Assembly: GCF_022829635.1 (NCBI RefSeq)
Contig: NZ_JAKSYO010000022.1
Location: 1 to 64,000, forward strand
Length of the DNA stretch: 64,000 bases
Direction of reading: 5' to 3'
Origin: Methylobacterium sp. E-066
Lineage (GTDB): Bacteria > Pseudomonadota > Alphaproteobacteria > Rhizobiales > Beijerinckiaceae
Shown here: piece by piece, positions 1 through 8,791 of the stretch
Numbering within the stretch: position 1 is the first letter of the stretch
How the letters are laid out: every line of letters starts with the position of its first letter
Position numbers and translations under genes: made by a program
Notes under the pieces: generated by a model
Told to the model about the DNA's origin: nothing
Seen by the model: the letters and a program-made list of their open reading frames with translations, nothing else
Databases searched by the model: none

Positions 1-2033
1 TGCTGCATGGCCAGCGGGATCACCACCGCCGGGTACTCCGAGCCCTGCGACTTGTGGATGGTCGTGGCGTAGGCCGGGACCAGCGTGTCGAGTTCACCGT
101 ATGGGTAGACCACCTCGCGGCCGTCGAAATCGACGATCACCGCGCCCTCGCCCTCGTCGATGCGGGCGACGGTTCCGAGATCGCCGTTGAACACCTCCCG
201 GTCGTAGTCGTTCTGGCTCTCCATCACTCGGTCGCCGGGTGAGAAGCACCAGCCGAACCGCTCCACCGAGATGGCGGGGTTCGGGTTCAGCACCGCTTGA
301 AGTTCGTGGTTGAGGTTGCGCGCGCCGAGCACGCCGCGCTGCATCGGGGTGAGCACCTGCACGTCCCGGACCGGATCGAGGCCGAAGCGCGCCGGGATGC
401 GTCTGGTCACCACCTCGATCAGCGTCGCCACCGCCGGCTCGGGCTCGTCGATCTCGATCAGGTGGAAGTCGCTGTCCGCGCCCCGAGCAGCTGGCTCGGG
501 CATCTTGCCGGCGTTGATCCGGTGCGCATTCACGACGATCCGGCTCTCGGCCGCCTGCCGGAACACTTCGGTCAGCCGCGCCACCGGGATAGCCCCCGAA
601 GCGATGATGTCGGCCAAGACCTGACCGGGCCCGACCGAGGGCAGCTGGTCAACATCGCCGACGAGGAGCAGCGCGGCGTGCTCCGGCACCGCCCTGGTCA
701 GGGCGTTCATCAGCGGCACGTCGACCATCGAGGTCTCGTCGATCACCAGCAGGTCGCAGGCGAGCGGATTGTCCTCGTTGCGCGAGAAGCCGCCGTGCTT
801 CGGGTCGATCTCCAGCAGGCGGTGGATCGTCTTCGCCTCGAGCCCGGTCTGCTCGGTCATGCGCTTGGCCGCCCGGCCGGTCGGGGCGGCAAGCAGCACC
901 TGCACGCCCTTGGCCCGCAGGATCCGCAGGATCGTGTCGAGGGTCGAGGTCTTGCCCACGCCCGGACCGCCGGTGATCACCGCGAGCTTGGCACCGAGCA
1001 CCCGCCGCACGGCTTCCCCTTGCGAGGGCGAGAGCGTCTTGCCGGTCTTGTCCTGGACCCAGGGCAGAGCCCGGGCGAGGTCGATCTCGGGCCAGGGCGG
1101 TGTACCCTTCGTTCGGCGGAGCAGCCGCTCGGCGATCATCCGCTCGGCGGCGTGCAGCCCAGCCAGGAAGATGCACGCCTTGTCGCCGAGGATGTCCTGC
1201 ACGACCTCGCCGGTCTCCAGCACGTCGAGCAGCGCCGAGCGGATCAGTGCCGCTTCGACGCCGAGCAGTTCGCCCGCGAGCTTGATCAGCTCCGCCACAG
1301 GTAGCGCACAGTGTCCGCCGTCGGTCGCCGTCTGCAGGGCAAACGAGATGCCCGCCCGCAGCCGCTGCGGCGCCTCCGGGGTCAGCCCGAGTTTCATGGC
1401 GATGGCGTCGGCGGTCTTGAAGCCGATGCCGCGGATGTCCTTGGCCAGCCGATACGGATCCTCGGTCATGACCGCGATGGCGTCGTGCCCGTAGGTCTTG
1501 AAGATCCGCACCGCCCGCGCTGTGCCGACGCCGTGAGCGTGCAGGAACAGCATGATCTCGCGCACGGCCTTCTGCTCGGCCCAGCCGGCGATGATGCGAG
1601 CGGCGCGCTTCGGGCCGATGCCGGCGACCTCGGGCAGTCGCTGCGGCTCGGCCTCGATGATCTCGAACGTGCCCTCCCCGAACGCCGCGACGATGCGCTT
1701 GGCCATGGCCGGACCGATGCCACGCATGTGGCCGGACGCGAGGTACTTCTCGATGCCCTCCACCCCGGTGGGCGGCGTGACCTTGAGGGTGTCAGCCTTG
1801 AACTGCACGCCGTGCTGGCGATCCGTGTGCCAGATGCCGGTGGCGGTGATCCACTCGCCAGCAGCGATGGCGGGGGCATGCCCGATCACCGGGACGAGGT
1901 CACGCTTGCCCCGGGCCTGGACCTTGAGCACGCAGAAGCCGGTCTCAGGGCTGTGGAAGGTGACGCGCTCGATGGTACCGGCCAGCGCCTCGATCTCGGG
2001 ACCGGCCGAGCCGGGGAATGCGCGCGCAGCCAC
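1..2033 (-). CDS. recD2: RecD2-like ATP-dependent DNA helicase (3' end cut by window)
   Basis: A superfamily 1B helicase of the RecD2 type, expected to unwind DNA 5'-3' independently of RecBC. About 677 codons are visible and the C-terminus runs off the window start. Reading the minus strand shows the RecD2 N-terminal OB and helix-hairpin-helix region, Walker A (ITGGPGVGKTST), a Walker B (LLVIDETSMVD) and the late motif ATTIHKSQGSEYP. I chose the GTG at 2033 because an in-frame TAG lies six codons upstream and no better start precedes the conserved IERVTF segment. Several long open frames on the plus strand here are antisense shadows. Confidence in family is high; the exact start is less certain. 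Confidence 0.9.
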   Translation of the reverse strand, partial: MAARAFPGSAGPEIEALAGTIERVTFHSPETGFCVLKVQARGKRDLVPVIGHAPAIAAGEWITATGIWHTDRQHGVQFKADTLKVTPPTGVEGIEKYLASGHMRGIGPAMAKRIVAAFGEGTFEIIEAEPQRLPEVAGIGPKRAARIIAGWAEQKAVREIMLFLHAHGVGTARAVRIFKTYGHDAIAVMTEDPYRLAKDIRGIGFKTADAIAMKLGLTPEAPQRLRAGISFALQTATDGGHCALPVAELIKLAGELLGVEAALIRSALLDVLETGEVVQDILGDKACIFLAGLHAAERMIAERLLRRTKGTPPWPEIDLARALPWVQDKTGKTLSPSQGEAVRRVLGAKLAVITGGPGVGKTSTLDTILRILRAKGVQVLLAAPTGRAAKRMTEQTGLEAKTIHRLLEIDPKHGGFSRNEDNPLACDLLVIDETSMVDVPLMNALTRAVPEHAALLLVGDVDQLPSVGPGQVLADIIASGAIPVARLTEVFRQAAESRIVVNAHRINAGKMPEPAARGADSDFHLIEIDEPEPAVATLIEVVTRRIPARFGLDPVRDVQVLTPMQRGVLGARNLNHELQAVLNPNPAISVERFGWCFSPGDRVMESQNDYDREVFNGDLGTVARIDEGEGAVIVDFDGREVVYPYGELDTLVPAYATTIHKSQGSEYPAVVIPLAMQ

Positions 2034-2189
2034 GACGGCTATGAGATCCTACGAGCCTGCCCCGGAGTCCGGCGCCCCGACATTTCGCGGGGCGCTTTGC
2101 TCAATATGGGCCGCCGCTCACTTGATGTCATGATGCTGATCGACACAGCAGGCTGTGTGGGCGTTTGCACGATTTGTGAGAGACCAGTC

Positions 2190-3038
2190 ATGTTCGACGT
2201 GACGAAGATGCTGGCCGATGCGCTTGGCGAGCACCTCGCGCTCACCTACCAGCGCACCTTCGGCAGTCGCGAACCGCGTTTCGCCGAGGTGATCGAGGCG
2301 TCCGCTCGTCTGACCATCGAGCGCATCGTCGGCAGCGATGCGCTCTACCACGACGGCGACCACACCGCCCTCGTCACCCTCGTGGCTCAGGACATCCTAC
2401 GCGGCCGGTTCCTCGACAAGGGCATCACGCCGGAGGATTGGCTGCACATGATCCTGGCGGCGCTGTACCACGACATCGGCTACGTGCGCGGTGTCTGCTC
2501 AGGCGACCGGGCGAACGCATTCGTCATCGACGCGCAGGGCACGACTATCGGTTTGCCACGCGGTGCATCGGACGCGGCGCTGGCGCCCTACCACATCGAG
2601 CGTTCGAAGCTTGCGGTGCAGGAGCGCTTCGGCACGCATGATCTCGTCGATGCGCAGCGGGTGATGCGGGCCATCGAGTTGACCCGTTTCCCCGTGCCCG
2701 CGGACGACGAGCACCGGGAGACTGGGACCGAAGCCGGCTTGATGCGTGCGGCGGACCTGATCGGGCAACTCGGCGATCCACTCTACCCACGCAAACTGAA
2801 CGCGCTGTTTCATGAGTTCGCCGAGGTCGGCCTCGACGACCAGCTCGGCTATGCCAGCCCGGCCGACCTCGCGGAGCGGTATCCGGCGTTCTTCTGGGGC
2901 AAGATCGAGCCGGTCATCGGCGACGCGGTGCGCTTTCTCGATCTGACTGTCGAGGGGCGGAGCTGGGTGGCCAACCTCTACAGCCATGTGTTCGCGATCG
3001 AGCATGACCGTCGCCGCATGGGACCGCACCCAGGCTGA
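2190..3038 (+). CDS. HD-domain metal-dependent phosphohydrolase
   Basis: A 282-residue protein with an HD signature: His in YHDGDHTALV (around residues 50-60) and the His-Asp pair in AALYHDIGY (around 92-100). Such proteins bind divalent metal and hydrolyse phosphoester bonds, often in nucleotides; the substrate cannot be told from sequence. The ATG at 2190 follows a purine-rich GTGAGAGA stretch and begins the conserved part. The frame is open far upstream, but that part is antisense to the helicase gene. It is transcribed divergently from recD2 with about 155 bases between, so it probably has its own promoter. No signal peptide or membrane segment is seen. Confidence 0.8.
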   Translation: MFDVTKMLADALGEHLALTYQRTFGSREPRFAEVIEASARLTIERIVGSDALYHDGDHTALVTLVAQDILRGRFLDKGITPEDWLHMILAALYHDIGYVRGVCSGDRANAFVIDAQGTTIGLPRGASDAALAPYHIERSKLAVQERFGTHDLVDAQRVMRAIELTRFPVPADDEHRETGTEAGLMRAADLIGQLGDPLYPRKLNALFHEFAEVGLDDQLGYASPADLAERYPAFFWGKIEPVIGDAVRFLDLTVEGRSWVANLYSHVFAIEHDRRRMGPHPG

Positions 3039-3384
3039 GCCGCACCGGCAGACTTCAGGGCTGGCGATCGTAGTGATAGCTTTTGACAAGTATCGCGCTC
3101 ATACCTTGAGGTATCGCCAGCCTCGCGCCCAGTGCCGCCGTTCGTCCCAAGCTGGCAGTATCCCAAGAGCAGATGCGGTCCCGGTCTGGCGACAGCCCCA
3201 CAAACGGATGTCACTTCCCAGCTGCTCGGCATCGAGCCCGGGATCCGCAAATCGCTCATTCGCCGAAGATCCGTTGTTCTGCCTTAAGGCCGGCACGCCC
3301 GCCGGCCCCGGGGGGCCTATACCCAGGCTGAAGCGGGCGCATGGGGAACAGCAGCGGAAACCCCAGATTGGTGCCGCTTGGTGT
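3039..3384. other. Intergenic stretch, no gene recognised
   Basis: Between the converging HD gene and AraC-type gene. No open frame with a good ribosome site or recognisable product was found. A C/G-rich run near 3295-3318 could form a weak hairpin but has no T-tract. Confidence 0.5.
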
Positions 3385-4344
3385 TCACGTCGCCAAAGTC
3401 AGCGCACGCCATCGGTGCTCGCTGGGTGAAAGCCCGTAGTGATTTTTAAAGCGCCGACTGAAGTGGCTCTGGCTTTTGAAGCCGCAACCGTAGGCGAGGG
3501 GCCCGATGTCTAGGTGGGCAAATCCGGGATCCGCCAGCCGCTGCGCGGCGACCTCCAAGCGCCGCCGCCAGATCCAATCGGCTATGTTGCGTTCGTGCTC
3601 GTGGAATAGCTCCTGGAGATGGCGCAGCGAAACGCCCACAGCGGCTGCAAGCTGAGCAGGGTTTAAGTCCGCGTCGCCAAGGTTGGCCTCGATGTACGCG
3701 GCAGCTCTCTGAACGATGAGGGTACCCTGGAGGTTCTTAGGCACTTCATGCGCGAGGCGCTCTGCGATGCTGGCGACGATTAGGTCGATACCAATGTAAG
3801 CCATGCGCGTGGCCATGTTCGGCGTCAGGTGTTCATGCGTGCGAACCAGTTCATGGAAGAAGGTCGTCACAAGCGAGGTCCCGGGTTGCTCGGCACCGAT
3901 CGTCAAAGCTGTGTAGCGTCGCGTCGATCCGAGCACGCGTTCAAGGCACTCGCGAGGTACTTCAATGAAGAGCGTTCGCGTGTCGGCGTCGGATGCCATC
4001 GTGGTCGGCCGACGATCCAGCACCACCATGTCACCGGCTCGCTGGATCGAGGTGCGGTCATCCTGAGCACTGAAGACCTCACCACTCAGGGTGATTGCGA
4101 CGTTTAACGTGTCGTGCTTGCCGTGACGGCGTATCGTGTCCGAGGTTGCCGCGGTGTTGACTGCACTCTGCGTCACGCGGGTGATGAGCAGGGGACCAAC
4201 GTCGGCAGCCTCCATGACGCCCTTGAATACGCCATCGCCAAGCGGCGTCAGTTCGACCGGCACGATCCGTTCGAAGATCGTCTCGCGCCAACGGCGGAAC
4301 CTGTTTTTCGGCTTCTCGTCCGCCGTCGAGAACAAAGTCCTCAT
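3385..4344 (-). CDS. AraC-family transcriptional regulator
   Basis: A 319-residue regulator. The first 200 residues match the AraC-binding-like effector/dimerisation fold (segments such as ITLSGEVFSAQDD and AGDMVVLDRRPT). The last 100 form the two-helix-turn-helix AraC DNA-binding domain, with the family signature at the end (PLAYGCGFKSQSHFSRRFKNHYGLSP). I start it at ATG 4344 (MRTLFSTADEKPKN). A longer reading to 4521 would overlap the divergent MucR gene and adds only low-complexity residues. The 121-base gap to the MucR start at 4466 makes a shared divergent promoter region likely. The effector and target genes are unknown; the neighbouring MucR gene is a candidate target. Confidence 0.85.
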   Translation of the reverse strand: MRTLFSTADEKPKNRFRRWRETIFERIVPVELTPLGDGVFKGVMEAADVGPLLITRVTQSAVNTAATSDTIRRHGKHDTLNVAITLSGEVFSAQDDRTSIQRAGDMVVLDRRPTTMASDADTRTLFIEVPRECLERVLGSTRRYTALTIGAEQPGTSLVTTFFHELVRTHEHLTPNMATRMAYIGIDLIVASIAERLAHEVPKNLQGTLIVQRAAAYIEANLGDADLNPAQLAAAVGVSLRHLQELFHEHERNIADWIWRRRLEVAAQRLADPGFAHLDIGPLAYGCGFKSQSHFSRRFKNHYGLSPSEHRWRALTLAT

Positions 4345-4465
4345 AGCGTTTGTCTGAGTGCGTGCTTCTGCTTGCGCGTTCGGGCAAACGGTAGCACGCG
4401 CACAGGCAAGCGCAACGGGACACATCGAACTACATCTGGGGCTGATTCCTTTCAGGAGCCTGCAC

Positions 4466-4930
4466 GTGCCCGCCTCGACCTCAGCCAGCCCCCTGTCATT
4501 GACCGACCTGGCGACCGGCATCGTCTCAGCTTACGTCTCGAAAAACCGAGTGCCTGTTTCTGAACTGCCGACTCTGATCACAAAAGTGCATGATACGATC
4601 GTAAGTCTGGCGACCGGCGTGGCGGCGGTTGCGACTGAACCCTCTCTGCAGGCGCAGATCGACAAGCCGAGCCCGGCGCAGATCCGCAAGTCAGTCCAAC
4701 AGCATGGCATCATCAGCTTCATCGACGGCCGGTCCTACAAGACCCTGAAGCGTCACCTTACCGCCCACGGGTTGCACCCGCTGAGCTACCGAGAGCGCTA
4801 TGGTCTGCCGGCCGACTATCCGATGGTCGCTGAGGAATACGCGCAACATCGCTCCAAGCTGGCTGAGGCGATCGGTCTCGGTGTGCCGGGGGGGCGCTCC
4901 GTTCAGCTCAGAACCGGAACGGACGGCTGA
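4466..4930 (+). CDS. MucR/Ros-family transcriptional regulator (cysteine-less zinc-finger variant)
   Basis: A 154-residue MucR/Ros-type DNA-binding protein. The diagnostic block is DGRSYKTLKRHLTAHGL followed by a YRERYGLPADYPMV segment and the LAEAIGLG tail. In classical Ros/MucR a zinc finger begins with two cysteines (CLECG); here the aligned residues are Ser and Asp while the two histidines remain, so zinc binding as in Ros is not expected. The GTG at 4466 is chosen because CAGGAG sits seven bases upstream; a longer frame to 4358 has no such site. MucR proteins regulate exopolysaccharide, motility and symbiosis genes. A paralogue lies at 42605-43066. Confidence 0.85.
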   Translation: MPASTSASPLSLTDLATGIVSAYVSKNRVPVSELPTLITKVHDTIVSLATGVAAVATEPSLQAQIDKPSPAQIRKSVQQHGIISFIDGRSYKTLKRHLTAHGLHPLSYRERYGLPADYPMVAEEYAQHRSKLAEAIGLGVPGGRSVQLRTGTDG

Positions 4931-5321
4931 TCGACGTTCTTACGGGACGCCAGTAGAGCGTTGCCAACATTCGATTGGCTCGGGAACACCCTCTACGTCG
5001 ACATTCGTCACGGTTGATCGCCTGAGCTTTCCGGCATTCGGCTGCGCCAACCTGCCTAGGGTATCGAGCCCTCCCTTAACCAGGCAGCCGCCGGACGTCT
5101 CGAGTTCAGCATCCTCATCCGCCCCATTAATCTGCAGTTGCCAGTATTTATAGAGAGAAGCGGCGCATGTATGACCGCCGGACATAGATACGAGTTAAGT
5201 CGATAGCCTGCTCTCCGTCGACTACAGCCGACGAGTTTTCAATCCGGATCTTGGGCCGCCAACGCACCAGAGCTGACGTGGGCGTTCAGCACTGGCAACA
5301 AACTCAACAGCATATCGGCGT
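4931..5321. other. Intergenic stretch, no gene recognised
   Basis: Between the converging MucR gene and hybrid kinase gene. No frame with coding character was found and no convincing terminator hairpin. Confidence 0.45.
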
Positions 5322-7076
5322 TTACCGTTGTGAAATCAACGCTATAAGGGCACTTCGAAGCAGATCTGGTCGAACCGGCTTATGAATTAGCGGGACTCCG
5401 CTGTCCGAGGCCTCCCGCATGCGAACGGGCGCAGTGTCGCCAGTAATGAGGATCGCCGGGATCGGCCGTTTCCAATGCTGCCTCAGCATTGCGATGGCTT
5501 CGGCGCCCGTTTGCCCCCCGCGCAGCCGGTAATCGCAAATCAGCGCATCGGGGGCGGGCTCGTGCCCGGGGAACCGTGCGACGTCGCTCGGGTCCTCAAA
5601 TGCCCAGCATAAGCATCCCCAACCGGAGAGGAGCGCCATCATCGCGTCGCGAACGATGGCATCGTCATCAACGATCATAATGCGCGAACCGGTCAGTCTG
5701 CCCCCCTCTAGATTGCCCGCGGGGCGATCGTCGGCGGCCTCGACTTCGAGCGTTCTGGGAACAAGGATGCGAAACACGCTGCCGCTCCCCTCCCTCGACG
5801 AAAGGGAGAGGACGTGACCTAGTGCGCCGGCGATGCCCCGGGCGATCGCGAGCCCCAGCCCAAGTCCCTGGTGGCGGTCGCGTTCGGGATTGCCGAGCTG
5901 ATAGAACTCGCGGAAAATTTCCTCTCGTTTGTCCTCGGGGATGCCAATGCCAGTGTCGTAAACTTCGATCGACACATTCGCGCTTCGGCGGCGGCAGCCG
6001 ATGAGCAAGCCGCCGTGATCCGTATAGCGGATAGCGTTGAGGACGAGATTACGCAGGACCAGTTCCAGCAAGGCGGCGTCTGAGACGATTGCTAGATCCG
6101 TTTGCGGCGTTCGGTAGATCAAGCCCTTGGCATCGGCAAGATGGGCCAGATCGTTCTCGATCTTGTCGAGCAGGGGTTGAAGTTCGAAAGCTTTCGGTCG
6201 AGGCGTGACGACCCCAGCCTCGAGGCGCGAGAAATCCAGCAACGTGTTGAGCATATCAGTCGAGGCGACGTTCGCGGTCTGTGCATTTTGGAGGATCCGC
6301 CGCTGAGGGCCGGCGAGACTCGTCTGGCTCAGAGCCTGGAGGAACAAGCCGAGGGCATGAACGGGTTGGCGCAGGTCGTGACTGGCGGCCGCAAGAAATT
6401 GCGACTTCGCGGTATTGGCGTACTCGGCGTCGCGACGAGCGAGGTGGGCGGCGGCAGTCTCAGCGCGTAACTGCTCGATAAGGGCAGTGTTCTCGAAACG
6501 AAGTTCGATAGACTCTCGGACGCGACGGCTGGCAAGCACGACCTGACCGTACTGCCCGACGACGAAGAGGATCGAGCAGATCGCCAGCGCTCGATAGGGG
6601 ATACCGCCTAGCGACCACAGGGTCACCGACGCTAACGTGACTATGGGGATGACAAGCGCGAGATAAAGATGGCGCCGTGGTGCCAGAAGCGAGACGCCGT
6701 TGCTGCAGGTCGCACCCAGCAACGACATCGTCAGGATGCTCACCGCAGGGACTTGCAGCGGGAGTGCGATCCATATCAACGAACCCAGGATCGAGCCTTC
6801 GACGATTTTGCTCAGGAAGACGACGCGCTCAATCCGGCGCGCACTCGCGGGTTCGCTCACGGTATGGCGCATACGGCGAGCGAAGGCGGCCGCCGCTACT
6901 CGCTCGACTAGGAACGCGACATACCAGCTCAATAGGACGGCATGAGGCGCCAACGTCCACAACACGAGCAGCATGAGCGTCGAGACGAGGAAACCGACGG
7001 CGATCGACTGCATGACGCCGTCCAGAACGAGCCGCAGCTCCTCGGCGACGATCCGGTGGTCCTGCGATAAAGTCAT
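5322..7076 (-). CDS. Membrane hybrid histidine kinase with C-terminal receiver
   Basis: A 584-residue sensor kinase. Residues about 20-185 contain several hydrophobic membrane segments. A HisKA domain follows with phospho-acceptor His233 (ASHDLRQPVHA), then an HATPase domain with N box Asn343/Asn347, G1 box Asp374-x-Gly-x-Gly (YDTGIGIP) and a G2 box near 404 (GLGLGLA). The C-terminus is a receiver with acidic pocket IVDDD, phospho-Asp515 and Lys566. Its start ATG overlaps the stop of the upstream response regulator gene (ATGA), so the two are translationally coupled and surely form one system. The signal sensed is not evident. Confidence 0.92.
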   Translation of the reverse strand: MTLSQDHRIVAEELRLVLDGVMQSIAVGFLVSTLMLLVLWTLAPHAVLLSWYVAFLVERVAAAAFARRMRHTVSEPASARRIERVVFLSKIVEGSILGSLIWIALPLQVPAVSILTMSLLGATCSNGVSLLAPRRHLYLALVIPIVTLASVTLWSLGGIPYRALAICSILFVVGQYGQVVLASRRVRESIELRFENTALIEQLRAETAAAHLARRDAEYANTAKSQFLAAASHDLRQPVHALGLFLQALSQTSLAGPQRRILQNAQTANVASTDMLNTLLDFSRLEAGVVTPRPKAFELQPLLDKIENDLAHLADAKGLIYRTPQTDLAIVSDAALLELVLRNLVLNAIRYTDHGGLLIGCRRRSANVSIEVYDTGIGIPEDKREEIFREFYQLGNPERDRHQGLGLGLAIARGIAGALGHVLSLSSREGSGSVFRILVPRTLEVEAADDRPAGNLEGGRLTGSRIMIVDDDAIVRDAMMALLSGWGCLCWAFEDPSDVARFPGHEPAPDALICDYRLRGGQTGAEAIAMLRQHWKRPIPAILITGDTAPVRMREASDSGVPLIHKPVRPDLLRSALIALISQR

Positions 7077-7669
7077 CGAATTAGGCCAAGCTGTTGAGCC
7101 TTGAAGACAGCTTCAGCGCGCCTGGTGACCCTCAAGACCGATAACAAACCCTGCACGTGGCCGCGAACCGTATGCTCCGATAGACCGAGACGCCGTCCGA
7201 TCATCTTGTTGGACAATCCCCGTCCGACGAGGGTGAGCACCTCTGCCTGCCGTGGCGTCAACGATGGACAGACGGCGCCGCCGACATTTGGAGTAGCGGG
7301 AGGATCCTCCAGCATCTCGCGCAGGACTGACATCATCCTGTCTGGCCGGTCCGTCTTGGACAGGAAAGCACACGCTCCCTGAGCGAGCGATGCGCCAACT
7401 GTATCGGGCATATCCAGGGCGGAGACGACGACGATTCTGGCAGCGGGCCAGCGTTGCTGGATCAGGCCCATCCCTTCGAGGCCACTCAAGCCGGGCAACT
7501 GGATGTCCAGGAGGACGACCGTAGGCACGACGGCGTCGATGGTGAGGGCCTCGTGCAGTGATGCGCAGTCGACGATCGAGATACTGTCGAACGCCGTCGC
7601 TAGCATCGACACGATGCCGGATCGGAATAGCGCGTGGTCGTCGATGATAAGGATCGCTTCCTGCGCCAT
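7073..7669 (-). CDS. LuxR/NarL-family response regulator
   Basis: A 198-residue two-component regulator. The N-terminal receiver has the acidic pair in ILIIDDHALFRSG and the phosphorylation site Asp55 (VVLLDIQLPG). The C-terminal helix-turn-helix is of the LuxR type (LTPRQAEVLTLVGRGLSNKMIGRRL and LSEHTVRGHV). I prefer ATG 7669 over an upstream TTG at 7675 because CAGGA lies six bases before it. It is the first gene of a two-gene operon with the overlapping hybrid kinase and is probably phosphorylated by it. A perfect 38-bp palindrome 40 bases upstream may be an operator. Confidence 0.92.
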   Translation of the reverse strand: MAQEAILIIDDHALFRSGIVSMLATAFDSISIVDCASLHEALTIDAVVPTVVLLDIQLPGLSGLEGMGLIQQRWPAARIVVVSALDMPDTVGASLAQGACAFLSKTDRPDRMMSVLREMLEDPPATPNVGGAVCPSLTPRQAEVLTLVGRGLSNKMIGRRLGLSEHTVRGHVQGLLSVLRVTRRAEAVFKAQQLGLIR

Positions 7670-7708
7670 GCCCAATCCTGTTTAGTGCAAACGCCTAAGC
7701 GCAGTCAT

Positions 7709-7746
7709 GCTCCGTGGACCAGTCCATATGGACTGGTCCACGGAGC
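7709..7746. promoter_or_regulatory. Perfect 38-bp palindrome upstream of response regulator
   Basis: The left arm gctccgtggaccagtccat is followed directly by its exact reverse complement, with no spacer. It lies about 40 bases upstream of the response regulator start. An operator for a dimeric or tetrameric regulator is one reading; a cruciform or transcript hairpin is another. There is no T-tract. Confidence 0.6.
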
Positions 7747-8214
7747 TTTCGTGATCGGCTAAGCACGAATCCGAGGGCGTCCATCACACCTCCGGTTGAG
7801 CATGCAGAAGGCCAAGAGAAACGATTTCCATGCTGGGCAAGCGTTCGCATCATCGTGCCCGGTGCAGACCGCATTCCACATCGCACTGACAACTTTACAA
7901 ACTTCGTGTGAATGGGAAGGCGAGGTGCTGGTAATTCCGGCTGGCGGAGTCCGGAAGCAGGCCGGAGCGGCCATGCGGCCGTTGTGCGCGAATCGTGTTG
8001 GGTTTGAGTACGAGCATGCTCTTACATGTCAGCCTGAAGGAAACTCATGATCAATCGATGTCGGGGACGGCGCGGTATCGCTAGATCTCTAAGGCGCAGC
8101 GTCATCCTGAATGCATCTGCACCAACTTCCTATGCAAGAGGGCCCCTGGTCTTGCGATGGATAGGTGCAGCCGCGAAGAAGCGACGCAAAACGGCCGGCA
8201 AAGAGGGGACGGCC
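7747..8214. other. Intergenic stretch, no gene recognised
   Basis: Open frames exist but have neither ribosome sites nor convincing composition. The stretch probably carries the promoter for rightward transcription, if the small frame at 8215 is real. Confidence 0.35.
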
Positions 8215-8379
8215 ATGCCTATTTCCGAGAATGTGACGAGGCTCACCTGGGCTCAGACATTCGGGCGTCGGACGATTTCCCATACATCTGATGGAATTCC
8301 TGACCGATATGCTCGCGATCAAAAATTGCCCGAGCAATATGAAAGCGCCACCATCGCGTTCTATGCGATCCGTAAATAA
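8215..8379 (+). CDS. Possible small hypothetical protein
   Basis: A 54-residue frame beginning MPISENVTRLTW. Support is limited to an AGAGGGG purine run six bases before the ATG. I do not recognise the product; it has no membrane segment, signal peptide or known motif. It could equally be a chance frame in a long gene-poor stretch. Confidence 0.25.
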   Translation: MPISENVTRLTWAQTFGRRTISHTSDGIPDRYARDQKLPEQYESATIAFYAIRK

Positions 8380-8384
8380 TAGGT

Positions 8385-8580
8385 CGTCGCCGAGTCCTAT
8401 GACCATTTATTGCTAATTATTTTTAATTATATATATGAAAACAAGTTGCTTTGAAGGCAATTGTGTTGGTTTTCAAGGCCTTTTACCGCACATTGGTAAA
8501 ATTAACTTATAATTTATTTTATTCATGTGTTGGGCCTTCCATTTTTCAATTGAATTAATATTTTAAAATTTTGTTGCCTC
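8385..8580. other. AT-rich island
   Basis: The 60 bases from 8401 contain 14 G or C (23%), against roughly 65% in surrounding genes. AT-rich runs continue to about 8570. No gene is visible on either strand. Possible meanings are a silenced-promoter region, a MucR or other xenogeneic-silencer target, or foreign DNA. Confidence 0.55.
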
Positions 8581-8791
8581 CGCCCGTAGCGCTCACTACT
8601 CTACGGATGGATCCGTCTGCTTCTGGCATTGGCTGCTTTTCGAATCCGTCGATGGCTTGGCCAGCTCAAGATAATGGCTGGCCGGAAAGCACGTTCCCCT
8701 TCGCGCAAAATTCGCTCTGCTCAGGCCAGTGAAGCGTAGAGGCGCCCCGAAAGACGTGTCCGATTCAACGCGCCGTGACTATCAAGCCTGC

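Noticed and set aside
297..1304. Long plus-strand open frames over 297-1304 and 1311-2189
   Set aside because: They are antisense to the RecD2-like gene, whose helicase motifs read cleanly on the minus strand. Only the part from 2190 on is a real gene.
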